A stretch of 8,735 bases of DNA from Planctomycetales bacterium (lineage in GTDB: Bacteria > Planctomycetota > Planctomycetia > Gemmatales > Gemmataceae), in NCBI GenBank assembly GCA_020054355.1, contig JAGVLI010000575.1, forward strand, positions 1 through 8,735, read 5' to 3'. The position numbers and the translations under genes were made by a program. Under the pieces are notes generated by a model. That model saw only the letters and a list, made by a program, of their open reading frames with translations, made no database searches and had not been told where the DNA came from. Positions 1 through 5,282 of the stretch are shown piece by piece; within the stretch, counting starts at the first letter, position 1; each line of letters starts with the position of its first letter.

Positions 1-21
1 GAGCGCTGCGACGCAGCGCTC
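1..21. repeat. Perfect GC-rich hairpin at the window edge
   Basis: Nine-base arms GAGCGCTGC and GCAGCGCTC flank a 3-nt centre GAC, giving a perfect palindromic hairpin. The 3-nt centre is the same geometry as two of the intergenic hairpin doublets further right (1337-1400, 2233-2291). It may therefore be one half of another such doublet whose partner lies beyond the left edge, or a terminator stem of an upstream gene. No T-tract follows on the plus strand. Confidence 0.55.
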
Positions 22-31
22 GCCTCCGGCT

Positions 32-64
32 CGCGGCTAAACGCTTGGTGCGCGGCTAAACGCT
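32..64. repeat. 14-bp direct repeat, two copies 19 bp apart
   Basis: CGCGGCTAAACGCT occurs at 32-45 and again, identical, at 51-64, separated by 5 bp. It sits between the edge hairpin and the promoter of the first gene. It could be a pair of protein-binding sites or part of an intergenic repeat family; the sequence does not decide. No coding frame explains it. Confidence 0.55.
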
Positions 65-123
65 AATGCCCGCCTAACCAATCCCTTCTTCCCGGCACGA
101 CTTCTCCAGTTTCGCTAATTTTC

Positions 124-152
124 TTGTCATCCGGCCGGTCATCGGCCACAAT
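124..152 (+). promoter_or_regulatory. Candidate sigma70-type promoter for the 221-1315 gene
   Basis: TTGTCA (124-129, 5 of 6 to TTGACA) is separated by exactly 17 bp from CACAAT (147-152, 4 of 6 to TATAAT). Transcription would start near 159 and give a leader of about 60 nt to the ATG at 221. The first 11 bases resemble those of the candidate promoter at 2376-2404 (10 of 11 identical), which serves a paralogous gene. Planctomycete promoters are poorly defined, so this is an inference from consensus. Confidence 0.45.
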
Positions 153-220
153 TCAGTGAATCATCTTCTCGTACCGGGTTTTCTTTCCGATTCCGATCAA
201 TTCTGCGAAGGAATCCACCC

Positions 221-1315
221 ATGCCAGGATTTGCCAAATTCATGGCTTTCATGAATGTAGCGATCGCGTGCGTTTTTCTGTTCCTGGCCACCAAGGACTT
301 CAACACCCGCCGGCCTTGGGCCTACGACGTGTTCCGTTCCGAGCTGGACATCCACGGCCTGCCTCTGGACCAAAAGGACTCGGGGCCGCGGCGCGTCGCT
401 TACGCGCTCTGGCAGGACCTGGAACCCGATACGCTCAGCAAGATGTTTGCCAATGCCGGCGGCAACCCCGTCAAGGGCAGCAGCAATTACATCAAGACGC
501 AGATGGAAGAGGTGGAGCGGCTGCGCGACCAACTCACTGCCGACCTGGAGAAGCTCAAGGATGAAGAGGACAAGCGCGCCCGGCTCCGGGACATTTTTCT
601 GCCCCTGGCGCTGACCCTCGAGGAGCGCGACTACTGGGCGCAGCGGATCAACGACAAGGACCTCGACCAGCGGGGCATGGAGAAGCTGCAAAAAGACCTG
701 TTCGACGATTACTTCGGCCGGGCGCTGAGCCAGGCCGACACCGTCGCGCCCGAAATGAGCGATTGGCTGGCGCAGAAGAACCCCAAGGCGGTGAAGCCGG
801 AAGAACAGACTCAGATGGACCGCCGGCAGCGCATCGCGCACTTGCTCTATAACCTCGGCCGCTCGGCGGAGGAACACACCCGGACGATGGTGGTCATCGG
901 CCTGAAAGCCTACATCGCCGAAGCCGAGAGCCAGGCTGCCCGCCTTCGCGAAATGAGCCTGCGCGTCCGCTTGACGATGCTGGACGAGCGTTCGCTTTTC
1001 GAGGTCGAATATACCCGGCTGACGCAGCGCATCCTGGCGCTGGTCGAGGAGATCGAACGCAAGAAGTACTTCTATACGGGTCAGCAGGACATCAAGAAGC
1101 GCGCGGCCGAGCTGGTCAAGATTCGCCAAGCCGACCTCGAAGAGCTGAACGGCAAGCTCGGCAAGGCGGCCCATGAGATCGACCTAGCCCTGCAACTGCA
1201 ACGCAACCTGGAAGAGCGGCTCTTCGAGACCCAGAAGCAGCTCGGCGAGGCGCAGGAGAAAACCCAGGAGATGGAACGCTTCATTCGCGGCCTGGAAGTG
1301 CCGAACCGCCGGTAA
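221..1315 (+). CDS. Membrane-anchored coiled-coil protein, paralogue 1
   Basis: This 364-residue protein belongs to no family I can name. One hydrophobic helix at about residues 7-24 is followed by W33. A long charged, Glu/Lys/Arg/Leu-rich helical body follows, with coiled-coil-like stretches at about 90-125 and from about 225 to the end. The ATG is preceded by GAAGGAA (207-213) at good spacing. The alternative ATG at 242 would delete the K6 that aligns with the two following paralogues, so 221 is preferred. It heads a block with the genes at 1458, 2730 and 3642. The likely role is structural or scaffolding at the cytoplasmic membrane. Which side the coil faces is unclear, because positive charge lies on both flanks of the helix. 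The opposite strand carries a long open frame that is a codon-bias shadow. Confidence is high that it is a gene, low for any function. Confidence 0.88.
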   Translation: MPGFAKFMAFMNVAIACVFLFLATKDFNTRRPWAYDVFRSELDIHGLPLDQKDSGPRRVAYALWQDLEPDTLSKMFANAGGNPVKGSSNYIKTQMEEVERLRDQLTADLEKLKDEEDKRARLRDIFLPLALTLEERDYWAQRINDKDLDQRGMEKLQKDLFDDYFGRALSQADTVAPEMSDWLAQKNPKAVKPEEQTQMDRRQRIAHLLYNLGRSAEEHTRTMVVIGLKAYIAEAESQAARLREMSLRVRLTMLDERSLFEVEYTRLTQRILALVEEIERKKYFYTGQQDIKKRAAELVKIRQADLEELNGKLGKAAHEIDLALQLQRNLEERLFETQKQLGEAQEKTQEMERFIRGLEVPNRR

Positions 1316-1336
1316 CCTGACGATTCGCTGTCTGTG

Positions 1337-1400
1337 GGGTCCGCTGTGCGGACCATCGAACTGCGAGAATCGAGATGCTCACGGTCCGCAGAGCGGACCC
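1337..1400. repeat. Inverted hairpin doublet 1 (REP/BIME-like)
   Basis: The left arm at 1337-1354 and the right arm at 1383-1400 are inverted copies over 18 bp with one mismatch, separated by 28 bp. Each arm is itself a hairpin: GGTCCGC-TGT-GCGGACC at 1338-1354 and GGTCCGC-AGA-GCGGACC at 1383-1399, with 7-bp stems and 3-nt centres. Similarity continues weakly outside the arms. It lies in the 142-bp gap between the first two coiled-coil genes. No T-tract follows, so it is more like a dispersed palindromic repeat than a classical terminator, though it could slow polymerase or shield mRNA ends. Confidence 0.75.
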
Positions 1401-1434
1401 TACGAAAGACCATGGGACGAAGGCTAACGCTCCG

Positions 1435-1448
1435 TCTCCTTGAGGAGA
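1435..1448 (+). promoter_or_regulatory. Ribosome-binding site inside a small palindrome
   Basis: TCTCCTTGAGGAGA is a perfect palindrome apart from its two central bases. Its right half supplies the Shine-Dalgarno sequence (GAGGAG, 1442-1447) for the ATG at 1458. The left half could pair with it (5-bp stem with TTGA loop, or 6-bp with a 2-nt loop) and hide it from the ribosome. The stem is short, so any effect on translation is speculative. The site does support the start at 1458 rather than the TTG at 1440, which lies inside the palindrome. Confidence 0.5.
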
Positions 1449-1457
1449 TACACGACC

Positions 1458-2201
1458 ATGAGGATGTTCGGCAAGTTTCTGGTCTACCTGAACCTGGTCC
1501 TGAGCCTGCTTTTCCTGGGCTGGGCCGTCGCGCTGCACACCATGCGGCTGAACTGGGCGCCGCAGCGGAACTTCTTCACCGGCGAGGTGAACCAGGAATC
1601 CGGCCAGCTCTACGAGCTGAAGGAAGAAATCAAGTCCTTGCTGGAGCACCGCGACCTGGCCGAGACACGCTGGCAGACCGACGCCGCCATGCTGCCCCGC
1701 GTCGAGGAACGGCGGGCCGCCTATCAGAAGTGGTACGGCGAACAGTTCAATCTGGCCAAGATCGGCAAGGACCCGACCGGCAAGGAAGCGGAGGCCCCGG
1801 TGCGCCGGTTGACACGCGGCCCCGATGAATTGCTCATCATGAATGACCCCAAGAGCGAGGCGGTCAAGGACAGCCGGGGCAACGCCGTGAAGTCGATCGG
1901 CTACTACCTGAATGAGTATCAAGAACTGAAGAAGCAGCTCGACGACATTCAGGTGGAAATCGCCAAGTTGGTCGAGCAGCAAAATAAATTGACTCTGCTC
2001 ATCGCCGGCGAACCGGGCAAGACGCGCGGTGTGCGCGGCCAACTCGAAGACCAGCTGTCGTACAAAAAGCTCTGGGAGGATGAGATTGCCAGCCTGCGGC
2101 CTTTGCTCGTCAGCCAGCTCATCAACGTCGAGGAGAACAAGCGCCGGCTGGTGGTTCTGGAAGCCCGCTTGAAAGAACTGGCGCAGGCTCGGCGCCCGTA
2201 A
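1458..2201 (+). CDS. Membrane-anchored coiled-coil protein, paralogue 2
   Basis: This 247-residue protein has an N-terminal hydrophobic helix at about residues 7-27, then W33. A mostly helical, charged body follows, with coiled-coil-like segments at about 50-65, 150-185 and 205-245. Its first 33 residues align without gaps to the genes at 221 and 2730 (K6, N12, W33 in all three, aromatic residue at 10). That supports both homology and the ATG at 1458, which follows GAGGAG with about 10 bases spacing. A second ATG two codons downstream (1464) is possible but breaks the alignment. It is probably co-transcribed with the preceding gene, although a palindromic repeat lies between them. No catalytic motif or known domain is visible. 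Function unknown; a membrane-tethered structural role is inferred. Confidence 0.87.
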   Translation: MRMFGKFLVYLNLVLSLLFLGWAVALHTMRLNWAPQRNFFTGEVNQESGQLYELKEEIKSLLEHRDLAETRWQTDAAMLPRVEERRAAYQKWYGEQFNLAKIGKDPTGKEAEAPVRRLTRGPDELLIMNDPKSEAVKDSRGNAVKSIGYYLNEYQELKKQLDDIQVEIAKLVEQQNKLTLLIAGEPGKTRGVRGQLEDQLSYKKLWEDEIASLRPLLVSQLINVEENKRRLVVLEARLKELAQARRP

Positions 2202-2232
2202 GCACCCGGTCCATGATACTTATCACCTGTCG

Positions 2233-2291
2233 ATTCGCGACGCTTCGTAGAAGCGTTGAACCGCTCCACGCTTCTGCGAAGCGTCGCGAAT
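2233..2291. repeat. Inverted hairpin doublet 2 (REP/BIME-like)
   Basis: Arms of 24 bp at 2233-2256 and 2268-2291 are inverted copies with one mismatch, separated by 11 bp. Each arm contains its own hairpin with 7-bp stems and 3-nt centres: ACGCTTC-GTA-GAAGCGT at 2240-2256 and ACGCTTC-TGC-GAAGCGT at 2268-2284. The whole can fold either as one long stem or as two adjacent hairpins. It starts 31 bp after the stop of the preceding gene and has no following T-tract. Confidence 0.8.
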
Positions 2292-2375
2292 CCCAAGGCC
2301 CCCGCGAGGGAACTGCAATCCCCGCTGGCGCTTCGGGCCGCTTCCGGTTTTTTCGGCTGGATCGGCCAGGTGAGC

Positions 2376-2404
2376 TTGACATCCGGGCAGGCTCTCGGCA
2401 TACT
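2376..2404 (+). promoter_or_regulatory. Candidate sigma70-type promoter for the 2730-3590 gene
   Basis: A perfect TTGACA at 2376-2381 is followed after exactly 17 bp by CATACT at 2399-2404 (4 of 6 to TATAAT). The predicted start is near 2411, immediately before a 7-bp stem-loop (2415-2434). It is the best -35 match upstream of this gene, but it implies an unusually long leader. The match is to the general bacterial consensus, not to an established planctomycete promoter. Confidence 0.5.
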
Positions 2405-2518
2405 CCCCGCCCACCAATCCGGGGGAACGGATTGCTCCGACGTCCAAGGGCCGCGCTGCCGCGGGGGAATCGAGCGGCAACGGGTCCGGGGAAAAGGCGG
2501 CGGAACCGCGGCATTCTC

Positions 2519-2547
2519 TCGACGGATGCCGTCGCACCGTTTACAAT
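2519..2547 (+). promoter_or_regulatory. Possible second promoter upstream of the 2730 gene
   Basis: TCGACG (2519-2524, 4 of 6) is separated by 17 bp from TACAAT (2542-2547, 5 of 6). It would shorten the leader to about 175 nt. Its -35 half overlaps a small hairpin (2520-2534, CGACGG-ATG-CCGTCG). This is weaker than the upstream candidate; either, both or neither may be used. Confidence 0.3.
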
Positions 2548-2729
2548 TTCGATCCAGGTTACAGGGGGCTGCCGCACGCACGAATCCAGGGTCCTTTCCC
2601 AGACGATCCGACCGCCCCGCCAACAAATCGGGTCCGGTGGGGTTGTACTGGGAGTCGCCGAACTCGGCGCGGATTCATTTCTTCATTCGACTCGTGTTGC
2701 CAGCTGGGCTGCGTTAGGGGGATCGATCG

Positions 2730-3590
2730 ATGACCACGATGGGCAAGATTCTCGTCTTCATCAATCTGCTGTTCGCCGTCCTGGTGATGGCCCTCATTAC
2801 CGTGGCCTTCGTCACCAAGACCGACTGGGCGGCGGGCCACGCCTTTGAAGTCAAGGAAAAGAACAAGGCTCAAGCCAATTACCTGAATGAGGTTAACAAG
2901 AGCAAAGAGCTGGAAAAGGAAAAGAACTTGCTGCTGGCGCAGTCCGACGGCTCGATTGCCGACCTCAAGAGCAAGCTGGAGCTAAGCGAGAAGGTCAAGG
3001 TGGACGCCGAGGCCAAGCTGCTCGAAGCCAACAAGCGCGTGGACGACCTTGACGCCCGCGTGAAGCAGGCCACGGCCGCGATGGAAGGCATGAAGGTCGA
3101 GATCAAGAGCCTGGACGACCGGCTTGGCGAATCGCAGCAACTGATCCTGAAGCTCGGCCTGGACAACAAGAAGTACAAGGCCGAGGCCATCAAGGCCACC
3201 ACCGACCTGCAAAGCGCCCTGGACCGCAGCGACCAGTTGCTGCAGAAGCTCGTCGAGGCCGACAAGAAAATTTCCTTCCTGGAAGGCGATGCCGCCGCCA
3301 AGGCCGGCCAGCGCGAGCTGAAGAACCCGCCGCCCGATGACATTCGCGGCCGGGTCACGGTCACGGACGACACCAGCGGCTACGTCACGATCAACCTCGG
3401 CAGCGACAACGGCGTGAGCAAGGGCAACACGCTGGAAGTCTACCGGCTCAAGCCCCGTCCGCAGTATGTCGGCACGATGCGGGTCTACGACGTCCGCCCC
3501 AACGAAGCGGTCGGCAAGCTGATGGGCACCGGCCCGCGCGGCAAGATCCTGAAGGACGACGAGGTCGCCAGCCGTATCCTGGGACAATAA
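2730..3590 (+). CDS. Membrane-anchored coiled-coil protein, paralogue 3, with C-terminal beta domain
   Basis: This 286-residue protein has three parts. A hydrophobic helix at about residues 7-29 ends near W33. A continuous charged coiled coil runs from about 40 to 190. After a Pro-rich linker (about 198-205), a beta-rich C-terminal domain runs from about 206 to 284, containing GYVTINLGSDNGVSKGNTLE and a later VGTMRVYDVRPNEAVGKL. That domain resembles the small beta-barrel modules at the ends of MreC- and FlgT-like proteins (G-x-V-x-I-N-x-G-S-x-x-G-V-x-x-G), which bind other envelope proteins. This is a resemblance by eye only. The ATG follows AGGGGGA (2716-2722) at 7 bases. Its N-terminus aligns with the two upstream genes. 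Likely role: a tethered spacer presenting the C-terminal module away from the membrane. Confidence 0.88.
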   Translation: MTTMGKILVFINLLFAVLVMALITVAFVTKTDWAAGHAFEVKEKNKAQANYLNEVNKSKELEKEKNLLLAQSDGSIADLKSKLELSEKVKVDAEAKLLEANKRVDDLDARVKQATAAMEGMKVEIKSLDDRLGESQQLILKLGLDNKKYKAEAIKATTDLQSALDRSDQLLQKLVEADKKISFLEGDAAAKAGQRELKNPPPDDIRGRVTVTDDTSGYVTINLGSDNGVSKGNTLEVYRLKPRPQYVGTMRVYDVRPNEAVGKLMGTGPRGKILKDDEVASRILGQ

Positions 3591-3601
3591 GGCCGCATTC
3601 C

Positions 3602-3619
3602 GCCGCTTGCGGCTTTGCA
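3602..3619 (+). repeat. 18-mer hairpin repeat at a gene junction, copy 1
   Basis: GCCGCTTGCGGCTTTGCA lies in the 51-bp gap between the genes at 2730 and 3642, 22 bp before the next start codon. It contains a small GCCG-CTTG-CGGC stem-loop followed by TTT. The identical 18-mer occurs on the opposite strand at 6962-6979, again just before a start codon. The hairpin is too short for a convincing terminator, and the downstream gene is probably co-transcribed. Confidence 0.55.
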
Positions 3620-3641
3620 CTAACCATACAGGGGAACCGAA

Positions 3642-4007
3642 ATGGCCGCCAACCGAGCACCCGGCCGATATGACGTGGATCCGCCGAAGCCGCGCAACGA
3701 CGCTTATACCGGCTTGCTGTCGATTTCCTTCGTCGCCATGCTGATCGCCTGCTTGCTGCTGCTCATCGACTGGTTCAGCTTTCCGCAGCAGAAGCCGCCC
3801 AGGGTGGCGCTGCCCGCCGTCAAGGCAGTGAACGTCCCCAAGGGCGGCGGCGATCCGGTCATCAAGGAAGAGATGAAGAAGGACGACGCCAAGAAGGAAG
3901 AGATGAAGAAGGACGACGCCAAGAAGGAAGAGATGAAGAAGGACGACGCCAAGAAGGAAGAGATGAAGAAGGACGACGCCAAAAAAGATGATGCCAAGAA
4001 GGAGTAG
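3642..4007 (+). CDS. Small membrane protein with charged decapeptide-repeat tail
   Basis: This 121-residue protein starts with a short polar segment rich in Pro and Arg. One strongly hydrophobic helix spans about residues 24-44 and ends in DWF. After a short Pro/Val linker, the tail from residue 75 consists of four copies of KEEMKKDDAK and a shortened remnant ending in KKE. Alternating acidic and basic pairs suggest a stable single alpha-helix or an extended polyampholyte rod. No known family was recognised. The ATG follows AGGGGA (3630-3635) at 6 bases. It lies 51 bp after the coiled-coil gene at 2730 and is probably in the same transcript, which ends at the hairpins after the stop. It has no homologous N-terminus with the three coiled-coil proteins, but shares their single-anchor, charged-helix design. 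Confidence 0.82.
   Translation: MAANRAPGRYDVDPPKPRNDAYTGLLSISFVAMLIACLLLLIDWFSFPQQKPPRVALPAVKAVNVPKGGGDPVIKEEMKKDDAKKEEMKKDDAKKEEMKKDDAKKEEMKKDDAKKDDAKKE
3861..3980 (+). repeat. Four 30-bp in-frame tandem repeats
   Basis: Units at 3861-3890, 3891-3920, 3921-3950 and 3951-3980 each encode one decapeptide of the charged tail. Units 2 to 4 are identical at the nucleotide level, and unit 1 differs only in its first codon (ATC instead of AAG). A diverged partial unit follows to about 4004. Identity at silent positions points to recent duplication or ongoing homogenisation, so copy number is likely to vary between strains. Confidence 0.95.
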
Positions 4008-4023
4008 CCGTACTTCGGCTACT
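4003..4023 (+). terminator. Hairpin overlapping the stop codon, possible weak terminator
   Basis: AGTAGCCG (4003-4010) pairs perfectly with CGGCTACT (4016-4023) around the loop TACTT. The TAG stop codon (4005-4007) lies inside the left arm. The sequence after it is pyrimidine-rich (CTCCTTGAT) rather than a true T-tract, so termination here would be partial. It is immediately followed by a much stronger hairpin. Confidence 0.45.
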
Positions 4024-4039
4024 CTCCTTGATAGCCAAC

Positions 4040-4087
4040 GCACACGGCCTGCCGGAAGCCATGACTTCCGGCAGGCCGTGTGCTTTT
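4040..4087 (+). terminator. Strong intrinsic terminator between the small membrane gene and mnmA
   Basis: An uninterrupted 19-bp stem (arms 4040-4058 and 4065-4083) encloses the 6-nt loop CCATGA and is followed by TTTT (4084-4087). It lies 32 bp after the stop of the upstream gene and ends just before the mnmA promoter. It should therefore separate the coiled-coil block from mnmA. The T-tract is short, as is common in GC-rich genomes. Confidence 0.8.
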
Positions 4088-4109
4088 GCGCGACCATCTG
4101 CTAAGATTC

Positions 4110-4139
4110 TTGACAGTGGCCCGACAGGGTCGATGCTAT
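4110..4139 (+). promoter_or_regulatory. Candidate mnmA promoter
   Basis: A perfect TTGACA at 4110-4115 is followed by an 18-bp spacer and TGCTAT at 4134-4139 (3 of 6 to TATAAT). Transcription would begin near 4146 and give a leader of under 30 nt to the chosen mnmA start at 4173. Its position directly after the strong terminator supports independent transcription of mnmA. The -10 match is poor. Confidence 0.45.
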
Positions 4140-4172
4140 CTCGCGATGAGGCGTGTGAAAGGACGATGGACA

Positions 4173-5282
4173 ATGCCCGCGCGCGTGGTGCTTGCGATGA
4201 GCGGCGGCGTCGATAGTTCGGTGGCGGCGTACTTGCTGAAGGAGCAAGGCTACGACGTTATCGGCCTGTTCATGCGCACCGGCACTCACGGCAAGGACGA
4301 TGCGCACACTCCCGAACGCAAGAAAGGCTGCTGCAGCGCTCTGGATGCCGGCGATGCCCGGCGGGTAGCCGACCGCCTCGACATTCCGTTCTACGCGCTC
4401 GATTTCGAGCAGGACTTCGAGCGGATCATCGACTACTTCGCGGACGAGTACCTGGCCGGCCGCACGCCGAATCCCTGCGTGGTCTGCAACAACTGGCTGA
4501 AATTCGGCAAGCTCTGGTCCTACGGCAAGCAGCTGGAAGCCGACTTTGTGGCGACTGGACATTATGCCCAGATGGTCGCAGGCAGCGGTCAGCCGGAACT
4601 GCACCGCGCGGTCGATCCGGACAAGGACCAGTCCTATGTGCTGGGCGGCATCCAGCGCGCCATCCTGCCCCACTTGCTGTTTCCCATCGGCGGCTACCGT
4701 AAGGACGAGGTGCGGGCCATCGCCCGAAAGCTCGGCCTGGCGGTGGCCGACAAGCCCGACAGCGTCGAAATCTGCTTCGTGCCGGACGGCGATCATGGCG
4801 CGCTGATCCGCAGCCGTCGCCCTGGCCTGCAAACGGCCGGCAAGTTCGTCGATACGGCCGGCGAATTCCTGGCCGAGCATCCCGGCATCGAGAATTTCAC
4901 CGTGGGCCAGCGCAAGGGCCTGGGCTACGCGGCCGGCTCCCGGCGCTACATTTTGAAGATCGTTTCCGAGGACAACTCGGTGGTGCTGGGTGATCGCGAC
5001 GAATTGCTGACCCACGAACTGGCCGCCTCGCGGATCAACTGGCTCCTCGATGCACCGTCAGCCCCGTTGCGCTGCCAGGCGAAGATTCGCTATCGCCACT
5101 CGGCCGCGCCGGCGGTAGTGACGGCGCTGCCGGACGGCGGTGCGCGGGTACATTTCGACGAGCCGCAAAGCGCGGTGACGCCCGGCCAGGCGGTGGTGTT
5201 CTACGATGGGCCGCGCGTCCTCGGCGGCGGGTGGATCGAGGCAGCCACCAGCGGAGCCAACGCCGCCGACGGGTCAGCGTGA
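4173..5282 (+). CDS. mnmA: tRNA-specific 2-thiouridylase MnmA
   Basis: MnmA is a cytoplasmic enzyme that adenylates C2 of the wobble uridine U34 in tRNA-Lys, -Glu and -Gln and replaces the oxygen with sulphur from a persulfide carrier. From this start the protein is 369 residues, normal for the family. Visible hallmarks in order: the PP-loop SGGVDSS (10-16), TPNPCVVCN with catalytic Cys102, ATGHYAQ (127-133), DKDQSYVLGGI (150-160), KPDSVEICF with the second active-site Cys201, and GQRKGLG (245-251), then the C-terminal beta-barrel ending near GGGWI. The ATG at 4173 follows AAAGGA (4158-4163) at 9 bases and begins MPARVVLAMSGG. Upstream in-frame starts (GTG 4080, ATG 4146) would fall in the terminator stem or at the predicted transcript start. 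The partner genes for sulphur relay are not in the window. The last 9 bases overlap the convergent CPBP gene. Confidence 0.97.
   Translation: MPARVVLAMSGGVDSSVAAYLLKEQGYDVIGLFMRTGTHGKDDAHTPERKKGCCSALDAGDARRVADRLDIPFYALDFEQDFERIIDYFADEYLAGRTPNPCVVCNNWLKFGKLWSYGKQLEADFVATGHYAQMVAGSGQPELHRAVDPDKDQSYVLGGIQRAILPHLLFPIGGYRKDEVRAIARKLGLAVADKPDSVEICFVPDGDHGALIRSRRPGLQTAGKFVDTAGEFLAEHPGIENFTVGQRKGLGYAAGSRRYILKIVSEDNSVVLGDRDELLTHELAASRINWLLDAPSAPLRCQAKIRYRHSAAPAVVTALPDGGARVHFDEPQSAVTPGQAVVFYDGPRVLGGGWIEAATSGANAADGSA

Larger units (their letters stand above)
2202..2729. other. 528-bp intergenic region with repeat, promoters and leader
   Basis: This gap has no convincing gene. Open frames here on both strands lack credible start signals and have compositions rich in Arg, Gly, Pro and Ser, typical of translated GC-rich non-coding DNA. 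It contains an inverted hairpin doublet (2233-2291), a promoter-like pair (2376-2404) and a second weaker pair (2519-2547). Three simple hairpins follow the first promoter: 2415-2434 (7-bp stem, 6-nt loop), 2520-2534 (6-bp, 3-nt) and 2656-2669 (5-bp, 4-nt). If transcription starts near 2411, the gene at 2730 has a leader of about 320 nt. Confidence 0.6.

Noticed and set aside
197..1174. 325-residue minus-strand open frame opposite the first coiled-coil gene
   Set aside because: Its composition is that of an antisense reading of a GC-rich, helix-coding gene; it lacks a ribosome-binding site and spans the start region of a better-supported gene.
2341..2353. T6 run at 2348-2353 as an intrinsic terminator after the second coiled-coil gene
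   Set aside because: No stable stem directly precedes the T-run; only 3-4 bp pairings could be found.
2213..2848. 211-residue plus-strand frame and other overlapping frames in the 2202-2729 gap
   Set aside because: They run through the hairpin repeat and into the start of the 2730 gene, are rich in Arg, Gly, Pro and Ser, and have no credible start signal. The gap is better read as repeat plus promoter and leader.
3861..3980. 30-bp tandem repeats as a CRISPR array
   Set aside because: There are no spacers; the units are directly adjacent, in frame and encode the charged tail.
2982..4097. 371-residue minus-strand frame opposite the third coiled-coil gene and the repeat tail
   Set aside because: Its repetitive Leu/Val/Phe sequence is the antisense reading of the 30-bp repeats, and it crosses the terminator region.
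4080..4172. Longer mnmA starting at GTG 4080 or ATG 4146
   Set aside because: The GTG lies in the terminator stem and the ATG at the predicted transcript start. The added residues are not family-like, and ATG 4173 has a ribosome-binding site and the usual MnmA N-terminus.
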